The notes below the pieces were generated by a model, which was given only the letters and a program-made list of their open reading frames with translations, ran no database searches and was not told the origin of the DNA. A stretch of 64,000 nt of DNA from CAYSEW01 sp964430245 (GTDB lineage Bacteria; Bacteroidota; Bacteroidia; Flavobacteriales_D; Parvicellaceae): NCBI GenBank assembly GCA_964430245.1, contig CAYSEW010000007.1, positions 1-64,000 on the forward strand, read 5' to 3'. Position numbers and translations under genes: made by a program. Shown piece after piece: positions 33,780 through 39,864 of the stretch. How positions within the stretch are numbered: position 1 is the stretch's first letter; every line of letters begins with the position of its first letter.

Positions 33780-34343
33780 ATGAATGAAGATGTTCAATTA
33801 ATATTAGAAGAATCAAAAGATGGAATGGATAAAGCCATTGAGCGACTGAATTTAGAGCTAACAAAAATAAGAGCTGGTAGAGCTACTCCTTCAATGCTTG
33901 ACTCTGTAAAAGTAGATTATTATGGGTCTATAACCCCACTATCACAGGTTGGAAACATAAGTACATTGGATTCAAAAACATTAAGTATTCAACCCTGGGA
34001 AAAAGGAATGCTGGATGAGATCAGTAAAGGAATCATTAATTCTAATTTAGGTCTTAACCCTCAGAATAATGGTGAATTAATTATTATTTCAGTGCCTACT
34101 TTAACAGAAGAAAGGAGAAAAGAATTAGTTAAAAGAGCAAGAGCAGAAGGAGAAAATGCAAAAGTGAGGATAAGGTCTCAAAGAAAAGATGCTAATGATA
34201 TGATCAAGGAGCTTAAAAATGAAGGATTAAGTGAGGATATGACTAAATCGGCTGAAGATGAGGTACAGGAAGTTACTGATAACTATTCTCGAAAAATAGA
34301 TGCTTTGGTAGACGCTAAGGAGGCAGATATTATGAAGGTTTAG
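33780..34343 (+). CDS. frr: Ribosome recycling factor
   Basis: A 187-residue protein of standard length. The long helical domain carries TKIRAGRATPSMLDSVKVDYYG and the end has the typical RKDANDMIKELK and DEVQEVTDNYSRKIDAL. With EF-G it splits the post-termination ribosome. It is in operon with pyrH. Downstream, 15 nt later, a small lipoprotein gene follows on the same strand. Confidence 0.97.
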   Translation: MNEDVQLILEESKDGMDKAIERLNLELTKIRAGRATPSMLDSVKVDYYGSITPLSQVGNISTLDSKTLSIQPWEKGMLDEISKGIINSNLGLNPQNNGELIIISVPTLTEERRKELVKRARAEGENAKVRIRSQRKDANDMIKELKNEGLSEDMTKSAEDEVQEVTDNYSRKIDALVDAKEADIMKV

Positions 34344-34358
34344 TTTTAAAAAAAAGTA

Positions 34359-34706
34359 ATGAAAAAAATATACATTTCAATATTTGCTTCTTTAATGATC
34401 GTTTCTTGTGTTGGAGAAAAAGAAGGGGAAGCTAAAAATGAAAACAAAATACCGGAACAAGATCTTCTCGAGAATAATGGGATTGAAAATGATTTGACTT
34501 TATGTGATTGTGTTGAAGTTGAAAAGATGTTGAATAAAGAAATGTCTAAAATAGATTACAACGATTCTAATGTAGATGAAAGATTAAGTGTAATTCAAGA
34601 TAAGTACATAGCAGACATTGAAAAGTGTGAAAAAATAGTAACAGATTTGAGGAATAAAGGGTTGTCTGAACCAGAATTTAATAGATTAATCAATGAATGT
34701 AATTAA
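34359..34706 (+). CDS. Small lipoprotein, array member 1
   Basis: A 115-residue predicted lipoprotein of unknown function: signal peptide with lipobox MIVSC (Cys17), an acidic low-complexity linker, then a Cys-rich helical part, CDC at about 51-53, then KYIADIEKCEKI and a C-terminal INECN. The spacing of CxC, Tyr-x-x-Asp-x-x-x-Cys and the final Cys matches array member 2, so they are paralogues. Cys17 is at the same place in all array members. It lies 15 nt after frr and may be read from the same transcript. Confidence 0.75.
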   Translation: MKKIYISIFASLMIVSCVGEKEGEAKNENKIPEQDLLENNGIENDLTLCDCVEVEKMLNKEMSKIDYNDSNVDERLSVIQDKYIADIEKCEKIVTDLRNKGLSEPEFNRLINECN

Positions 34707-34744
34707 TTCATCAGATAAGAATTTTTAATTGATGAAGTTTTTCA

Positions 34745-34752
34745 TATATTTG
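34745..34752 (+). promoter_or_regulatory. -7 element of lipoprotein array member 2
   Basis: TATATTTG exactly matches TAnnTTTG and ends 26 nt before the ATG at 34779. It gives this small gene its own transcript, closed by the terminator at 35075-35100. Confidence 0.55.
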
Positions 34753-34778
34753 CCGACTAAAATTTAAAAAAAATCAAA

Positions 34779-35051
34779 ATGAAAAAATTATTATTATTAC
34801 CTGCAGTTGCCCTAATGATGGCTTCATGTGGTGGAGTAGATGTTTGTAGCTGTAAAAAAACTGGTGAAGACATGATGGCAGAAATGAAAGATGCTAAAGA
34901 TGATGATGCTAGAAAAGCTATTGAAGAAAAATACAAAGAAGACGCAGAAGCTTGTAAAAAGATGAGTGAAGAAATGATGGAAGGTCTTGAAGGAGAAGAG
35001 CTTCAAAAAAAGAGTGAAGAATTAATGAAAGAAATGGAAGCTTGTAAGTAA
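34779..35051 (+). CDS. Small lipoprotein, array member 2
   Basis: A 90-residue predicted lipoprotein: lipobox MASC (Cys17), then VCSC (Cys23, Cys25) and a highly charged helix rich in Lys, Glu and Met (KYKEDAEACKKMSEEMMEGLEG) ending EACK. The Cys pattern parallels member 1. The mature protein would be a short surface or periplasmic helix or coiled coil anchored by lipid. Function unknown. It has its own -7 element and terminator, so it is probably an independent, perhaps abundant, transcript. Confidence 0.78.
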   Translation: MKKLLLLPAVALMMASCGGVDVCSCKKTGEDMMAEMKDAKDDDARKAIEEKYKEDAEACKKMSEEMMEGLEGEELQKKSEELMKEMEACK

Positions 35052-35074
35052 GTCTTTTCTCATATCAAAATACT

Positions 35075-35100
35075 AAAGCCGCTTTTAAGCGGCTTTTTTT
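35075..35100 (+). terminator. Terminator after lipoprotein array member 2
   Basis: AAAGCCGCTT / AAGCGGCTTT hairpin plus T-run, followed by ATGG. The GCGGCTTTTTTTATG end recurs after two later members of the array. Confidence 0.88.
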
Positions 35101-35162
35101 ATGGGTTAATATTTTTTATTGCAGAAATTAATATCTTTAATGTCTAACCAAATAACTTTGAA

Positions 35163-35716
35163 ATGAAAAAAATTATGATTTTACCACTAGCAGCACTACT
35201 AATGGTTGCATGTGGAGAAAAAAAAGATGAGAAAAATCTATATGTGACTGCATGAAAGAAGCAATGAAAGGTGTTGTAGAAGAAGCACCTGCTGGTTGTG
35301 AATGGATGGATAAATTAACAGAAGCTGAACAAGAAAAAGAAATGATGTCTGCTATGAAGGATTGCCCAGATATGATGGGGTATTTTATGTTGGGAGAGGA
35401 TGAAGTAGAATTAGAGGACATGCCTGCACAAGCAATAGAAAATTACGAAGATGTAATGGATGATACTGGGGATGACAGCTGGGAAGAGGCTTTAGATGAA
35501 TATGAAGACTATGTAGATAGCTATGTATCAATAATGAAAAAGATGAAAGCTAACCCTACAGATATGTCAATATTAGAGGATTATACTGAATTAGCTGAAG
35601 CAACTCAGGAGTGGGCTTCTAAAATGGATAATATCTCTCAGAATTTTGGCCCTAATGAACTAAATAGAATGATGAAAATTCAAGCTAAAATAACTAAAGC
35701 ATTGAGTTCTTATTAA
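35163..35716 (+). pseudogene. Lipoprotein, array member 3, split by a one-base frameshift
   Basis: The first frame gives MKKIMILPLAALLMVACGEK with lipobox Cys17, nearly the same signal peptide as member 5, and stops at TGA 35253-35255. The downstream frame is open to 35716 and, read from just before, gives SICDCMKEAMK, the CxC motif found in members 1 and 2. The shift must lie between 35231 and 35255, because the downstream frame has a stop at 35228-35230; the only homopolymer there is A5 at 35232-35236, and one more A restores a 184-residue lipoprotein. The second half (YEDYVDSYVSIMKKMKANPTD) is acidic and helical. It may be a recent mutation, a phase-variable tract, or a sequencing error. 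Confidence 0.75.
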
Positions 35717-35743
35717 AAGATATTCATTCTGAAATTTGAACTT

Positions 35744-35836
35744 CTGAGAAAGATAAATGTATTAACGCTTGTTACTATGATGTTGATTTCTTGCGGAGAA
35801 AACAATGAAAAAGCTCAAAAAGATGCGGGCTTATAA
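35744..35836 (+). pseudogene. Lipoprotein remnant, array member 4
   Basis: A 30-codon open stretch reading (L)RKINVLTLVTMMLISCGENN then EKAQKDAGL and TAA. It is a complete lipoprotein signal peptide with Cys at position 17 counted from a CTG codon, exactly as in the other four members, but the start codon is CTG where an ATG is expected and almost no mature protein remains. I read it as a decayed copy. A hairpin terminator follows 26 nt later. It could alternatively encode a tiny lipopeptide from the CTG. Confidence 0.55.
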
Positions 35837-36072
35837 AACAGTAGTTTTTAAATAAATATTATAAGCCACATAGATAATGTGGCTTTTTTTATGCATTAAT
35901 TTTATTTTAAACTAGTTCATACTATGATTAATTTATTTTAAAGTCATAGATTTTAATGAAAGAAATTTGTTTTTATTAAAAAAAGTAATCAAATTTGCTG
36001 CTGCTTGACCAAATCATATATGAGAAGAGCAAGCGTATGTATAATTTATTAACAATTCAAAAATTTTAAAAA
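35837..36072. other. Non-coding spacer within the lipoprotein array
   Basis: Together with the remnant before it, this is part of the only stretch over 300 bases without an intact gene (35717-36072). It holds one terminator (35863-35890) and then about 180 AT-rich bases. CAAATTTG near 35991-35998, one base from TAnnTTTG, may belong to the promoter of member 5. Nothing else was recognised. Confidence 0.5.
35863..35890 (+). terminator. Terminator after lipoprotein remnant
   Basis: AAGCCACAT / ATGTGGCTT 9-bp stem with a 5-nt loop and T-run, then ATGC. Same architecture as the flanking array terminators with a different stem sequence. Confidence 0.85.
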
Positions 36073-36336
36073 ATGAAAAAATTATGGATTTTACCGCTTG
36101 CTGCTGTTATGATGGTTGCTTGTGGAGAAACAAAAGAAGAAGAAAAAACAGATGGTGAAGGAACTGAAGCTCCTGCTGCTGATGCTGATGCTGAAGAAGC
36201 TCCAGCTGAAGAGCCAGCTGCTGAAACTTGTGGTGGTGATGCTGATGCTGAAGCTTGTGGTGGTGACACTGAAGAGCCAGCTGCTGAAGAGCCAGCTGCT
36301 GAAGAAGCTCCAGCTGAAGAGCCAGCTGCTGAATAA
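36073..36336 (+). CDS. Small Ala/Glu/Pro-repeat lipoprotein, array member 5
   Basis: An 87-residue predicted lipoprotein: MKKLWILPLAAVMMVAC with lipobox Cys17, then an entirely low-complexity, strongly acidic mature part built of EEPAAE / EEAPAE units and two CGGD elements (ETCGGDADAEACGGDTEEP). It has no globular domain. The lipid-anchored acidic tail is likely extended. The signal peptide matches member 3 at DNA and protein level, marking recent duplication. The repeats produce false open frames in other frames and on the other strand. Function unknown. Confidence 0.75.
   Translation: MKKLWILPLAAVMMVACGETKEEEKTDGEGTEAPAADADAEEAPAEEPAAETCGGDADAEACGGDTEEPAAEEPAAEEAPAEEPAAE
36190..36333 (+). 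repeat. 36-bp direct repeat inside lipoprotein array member 5
   Basis: An identical 36-base unit encoding AEEAPAEEPAAE occurs at 36190-36225 and 36298-36333. Shorter GAAGAGCCAGCTGCT units (also at about 36270 and 36285) and two CTTGTGGTGGTGA units lie between them. All are multiples of three, so copy-number change would keep the frame. Confidence 0.85.
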
Positions 36337-36358
36337 GAATTTAGCTTAAAAGAAATAT

Positions 36359-36385
36359 AAAGCCGCTCAACGAGCGGCTTTTTTT
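36359..36385 (+). terminator. Terminator after lipoprotein array member 5
   Basis: AAAGCCGCTC / GAGCGGCTTT stem (10 bp) with an AAC loop and T-run, then ATGCC; very similar to the terminator at 35075. Confidence 0.9.
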
Positions 36386-36413
36386 ATGCCTAAATCTTAA
36401 TATATTTACCATT

Positions 36414-37049
36414 ATGATTAGGTCATTTTATGATATAGAAGAAAATGAGGAGCAAGATGATCTTGAGTGGACATTATCAAGAAAAGAATTTATTCGTAGC
36501 CTTTTAATTGTTGGTCTATCCAGCCAACTTCCAATCATTAATGCATGTTCAGAAATTGGGTTAAACAATGATGAATATTTTAAAAATATAGCCCCCTTAG
36601 ATCAACGACAGTTTAAAATAATTAGGAAAGTCCAAGATATTTTATTTCCATCAGAAGGGGATGGGCCAGGTGCTTTAGAAGTAAATGCAGACAAATATTT
36701 AGTTTGGGTATTGAATGACTCATTGTTAGATCCAAAAGAAAAGAATTATGTAATTAAATATATTGATCAAATAGATAAGTCCGCAAAAGATAGATATGGA
36801 GCTTCTTTTTTAGAGTTATCAAAAAAAGAAAGAGAAGATCATATAGCATTTATTGCTAAAGAAAGCTGGGGTAAAAAATGGTTATCCAGAATACTGACTT
36901 TAATATTTGAAGCATTATTGTTGGATCCCATATATGGTGGTAATCCTGATAATATTGGATGGAATTGGTTAGGTCATCATCCTGGTCAGCCTAGACCTAC
37001 AAAAGAAATTAATTACCCTACTATAATTAAATCTACCAATGAAATATGA
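36414..37049 (+). CDS. Gluconate 2-dehydrogenase subunit 3 family protein
   Basis: A 211-residue protein of the gluconate 2-dehydrogenase gamma-subunit family, which assists export and folding of a GMC flavoprotein. The N-terminus has a Tat-like SRKEFIRSLLIVGL (Arg23-Lys24 rather than two Arg) followed by a hydrophobic stretch and Cys45 in INACSE, perhaps a lipobox. The conserved C-terminal part is YGGNPDNIGWNWLGHHPGQPRP. It overlaps the GMC oxidoreductase gene by 11 nt, as expected of a two-subunit enzyme. No cytochrome c subunit is next to it. Confidence 0.85.
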   Translation: MIRSFYDIEENEEQDDLEWTLSRKEFIRSLLIVGLSSQLPIINACSEIGLNNDEYFKNIAPLDQRQFKIIRKVQDILFPSEGDGPGALEVNADKYLVWVLNDSLLDPKEKNYVIKYIDQIDKSAKDRYGASFLELSKKEREDHIAFIAKESWGKKWLSRILTLIFEALLLDPIYGGNPDNIGWNWLGHHPGQPRPTKEINYPTIIKSTNEI

Positions 37050-38718
37050 TGTTTGCATAGTGGGTAGTGGCGCTGGGGCCGGACCAATTGCTTTTGAACT
37101 TTGCAAGAGTGGTTATAAGGTTTTAATACTTGAAAAGGGCCCTTGGTTTAAAACAGCACATTTTTCTAAAGATGAGATGATAGCTACTAGAAGGGAAATT
37201 TTCACTCCTAATCTTAGAGATGAATGCCATGTTTTGGTAAAAAAGAAAAAAGGTCAATGGAATGTCAAGTCTACCTATCAATCTGGAAGAAGCATTTGGA
37301 ATGGCAATATGGTTGGAGGTTCGTCCAATTTAATGAGTGGTTATTTTCATCGATTAAAACCAATGGATTTTAATTTATTGAGTGAATATGGTGCAATTGA
37401 TGGTGCTAATGTTGCTGATTGGCCTATTAAATATGAAGATTTAGAACCTTATTATGCAAAAACTGAAAAGATCATAGGGGTGTCAGGCAAAGTAGTAGAG
37501 CACTCTATGTTAGAACCGAGATCTACAGAAGATTTTCCATTACCACCATTAGCAGAAAACGTATTTTCTTCTTGGTTGGATAAAGGTGCTAAACAATTAG
37601 GTTTTGAGTTGTTCCCAACACCTAGGGCTATACTTTCAAGACCTGTAGAGAAAAGAAAATCTTGTTATTATTCTAATTATTGTGGTAGCTATCCTTGTTC
37701 TTCTGATGCAAAAGGAAGCTCAAGAGTGGCTTTGCTAAACGAAGCTTTACAAACAGGTAATCTTACCATTTTACCCAATTCGAAGGTTTTTAATTTAGAA
37801 AGTGATGGGGATGGGAAAATAAATAAAGTTGAGTATTATAATTCAAATGGTGAAATAACCAATGCAGAAGCCAGTATTTATGTAATAGCTGCTCAGGCAA
37901 TAGAATCTTCAAGGTTATTGTTAATGAGTAAGAATAGAGAATTTCCAAATGGAATTTCAAACAACAATGGACAGGTAGGAAAAAACTTACTGTTTTCTGC
38001 TGGGGGTGTAGGTTGGGGGCAATTTTATTATAAAGATTTAACAGAAGATCAGGTCAACCTATTAAAAGTACCTGGTTTATTTATTAATAGAGCTTCTCAA
38101 CAATGGTACGAATTTGATGATGCTGTATTAGGTAAAAAGATTAAAGGAGGTACCATAGATTTTCTTTCTGAACATGCTAATGGGATATCAAAGGCTATTA
38201 AACAGAAGAAAGACGACAAGGGTAATTTGATTTATGGAAGAGAGCTAAAGAAGAAGATCAAGACTTATTTTACTGAACAGCGTAAATTTAAATTTGAAGT
38301 TTTTGCAGATTGGTTACCCAATGATGACTGCTATGTTTCTTTAGATGATGAAAAATTAGATAAATGGGGTGATCCAGTTGCTAGAGTAAAACTGGGATCA
38401 CATGATCATAACATTAAGGTAGGTGAATTTTTAGCAGAAAAAGCCGAACAGATTTTCAAAGAATTAGGGATGAATAATATTAGTTCTTCTGTCAGTGGGA
38501 ACCCTTCCACTAATCTTCAGGCAGGAGGTTGCAGATTTGGCAATGATCCAAAAACTTCAGTATTAGATAAGAATTGTAGGTCTCATGAAGTCAAGAATTT
38601 ATATATAACTGATGGAAGTTTTATGCCTACTGGCGGTAGCGTTCCTTTTACGTTTACTATATATGCGAATTCTTTTAGAGTAGCAGATGTATTGAAAAAA
38701 GAGTTGAAAAAGTTTTAG
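37039..38718 (+). CDS. GMC family FAD-dependent oxidoreductase
   Basis: A 559-residue flavoprotein. The FAD motif is CIVGSGAGAGPIAFEL at the N-terminus (Gly9, Gly11, Gly13), GNMVGGSSNLMSGYFHR is the GMC signature region, and NLYITDGSFMPTGGSVPFTFTIYANSFRVAD is the C-terminal GMC domain. It oxidises an alcohol or sugar acid; substrate unknown. The usual catalytic His before GG-x-RxG is not evident (LQAGGCRFG) and the later Asn/His before Pro is also absent (SVPFTF), so activity or substrate may differ from classical GMC enzymes. It is translationally coupled to the subunit-3 gene and converges on the radical SAM gene. Confidence 0.87.
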   Translation: MKYDVCIVGSGAGAGPIAFELCKSGYKVLILEKGPWFKTAHFSKDEMIATRREIFTPNLRDECHVLVKKKKGQWNVKSTYQSGRSIWNGNMVGGSSNLMSGYFHRLKPMDFNLLSEYGAIDGANVADWPIKYEDLEPYYAKTEKIIGVSGKVVEHSMLEPRSTEDFPLPPLAENVFSSWLDKGAKQLGFELFPTPRAILSRPVEKRKSCYYSNYCGSYPCSSDAKGSSRVALLNEALQTGNLTILPNSKVFNLESDGDGKINKVEYYNSNGEITNAEASIYVIAAQAIESSRLLLMSKNREFPNGISNNNGQVGKNLLFSAGGVGWGQFYYKDLTEDQVNLLKVPGLFINRASQQWYEFDDAVLGKKIKGGTIDFLSEHANGISKAIKQKKDDKGNLIYGRELKKKIKTYFTEQRKFKFEVFADWLPNDDCYVSLDDEKLDKWGDPVARVKLGSHDHNIKVGEFLAEKAEQIFKELGMNNISSSVSGNPSTNLQAGGCRFGNDPKTSVLDKNCRSHEVKNLYITDGSFMPTGGSVPFTFTIYANSFRVADVLKKELKKF

Positions 38719-38726
38719 CTCTTTAA

Positions 38727-39743
38727 TTAAGACCAAACCTTGGTTCCTTCAGTACAATTCTTGCATATATCTATTTCTTTTCGGTTATTAAGGATGCTTT
38801 TTCTGAAATCTTGATAAACCTTACTATTCCATATGGTTTTAAAAGAATGGGTTTGAAGGTTTCCGATCTGATGTTTAGCATCTTTATCAAAACAGCAGGG
38901 AACTAGCTTACCATCAAAAGTAAAGACACTACTACTCCACATCCTCCAACAATGATTGTACAATTTATTTTTTAGTTTAAAGTTACCATTTTTTGTTTTT
39001 TTATACCTAGCGTATTTTTCATTTTCTGGTATTAAGCTGTTTCCCTTTTTATAATCATAGACCTGAGCAGTTTTAAATCGTATCTCATCTACTCCTAATT
39101 CTTTACTGAGTTTTTTAGCATCTGATAATTGATCTTCATTGTGTTTGACTACTAAAAATTGGAAAATCACATATGGGGTTTTACTTTTTAACTTTTTCTT
39201 CCATTCTAAGATGTTTTTAGTGCCTTCAATTACTTTGTCCAATGAGCCATTTTTACGGTATTTTTCATAAGTCTCTTGTGTTGTCCCATCAATAGAAATA
39301 ATCATTTTGTCTAATCCAGACAATACAGTTTCTTTAGCTTTTTGAGAAGTCAAAAAATGTGCATTGGTAGAAGTAGAACAATAGATGTCTTTTGTTTTAG
39401 CATATTTAATAAAAGAAAGAAAATGAGGGTTGATGTAGGGTTCTCCTTGAAAATAATAATTGATATATAATACATTTTCTTTTATTTGATCTATTATTTT
39501 TTTATGTAATTCAAGTGTTAAATTACCAGTTGGTCTAGAAAATGCTTTGAGTCCACTTGGACATTCAGGACACCCTAAATTACAAGCAGTGGTAGGTTCA
39601 ATTGATACTGCCATTGGATAACCTGAAATTTTACCCACTTTTGTGATTCTTGAGTTTAGAAAACTGACGTACAACTTTACAAGATTAAATGCTCTTTTTA
39701 AAGTAAAATGTTTGATCAGTTGATAGTTGTTAGATAAACTCAT
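38727..39743 (-). CDS. Radical SAM protein with SPASM domain
   Basis: A 338-residue enzyme. The radical SAM cluster motif is CNLGCPEC (Cys54, Cys58, Cys61) in TTACNLGCPECPSG. A C-terminal SPASM/twitch domain follows: HCWRMWSSSVFTFDGKLVPCCFDKDAKHQIGN and the closing CKNC (Cys327, Cys330) for auxiliary [4Fe-4S] binding. Such proteins modify peptides, sugars or cofactors; no precursor peptide gene was recognised beside it. It resembles the radical SAM/SPASM proteins common in Bacteroidota polysaccharide or cell-surface regions. It converges on the GMC gene (8 nt gap) and is divergent from the RND exporter. Confidence 0.87.
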   Translation of the reverse strand: MSLSNNYQLIKHFTLKRAFNLVKLYVSFLNSRITKVGKISGYPMAVSIEPTTACNLGCPECPSGLKAFSRPTGNLTLELHKKIIDQIKENVLYINYYFQGEPYINPHFLSFIKYAKTKDIYCSTSTNAHFLTSQKAKETVLSGLDKMIISIDGTTQETYEKYRKNGSLDKVIEGTKNILEWKKKLKSKTPYVIFQFLVVKHNEDQLSDAKKLSKELGVDEIRFKTAQVYDYKKGNSLIPENEKYARYKKTKNGNFKLKNKLYNHCWRMWSSSVFTFDGKLVPCCFDKDAKHQIGNLQTHSFKTIWNSKVYQDFRKSILNNRKEIDICKNCTEGTKVWS

Positions 39744-39833
39744 TATAAATACAAAAATATTAAAAGAATGATATTATTTTTAAGCTTGTTGACAATAGAT
39801 GTTAAAGAACTAAAGTCATTCTATATAATTTGA

Positions 39834-39841
39834 TAAATTTG
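39834..39841 (+). promoter_or_regulatory. -7 element upstream of the RND exporter operon
   Basis: TAAATTTG exactly matches TAnnTTTG, 23 nt before the ATG at 39865. No -33 match at the expected spacing. Confidence 0.45.
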
Positions 39842-39864
39842 ACATTTATATCTGAAAAGTAATT

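Noticed and set aside
35229..35240. Programmed -1 ribosomal frameshift in lipoprotein member 3
   Set aside because: The site GAGAAAAAT does not fit the X-XXY-YYZ slippery pattern in the zero frame, and no clear downstream structure was seen; an indel in the A-tract is simpler.
36066..36349. Open frames on both strands overlapping the acidic repeat lipoprotein
   Set aside because: They are by-products of the GCTGAAGAGCC-type repeats; only the frame with a lipoprotein signal peptide and its own terminator is credible.
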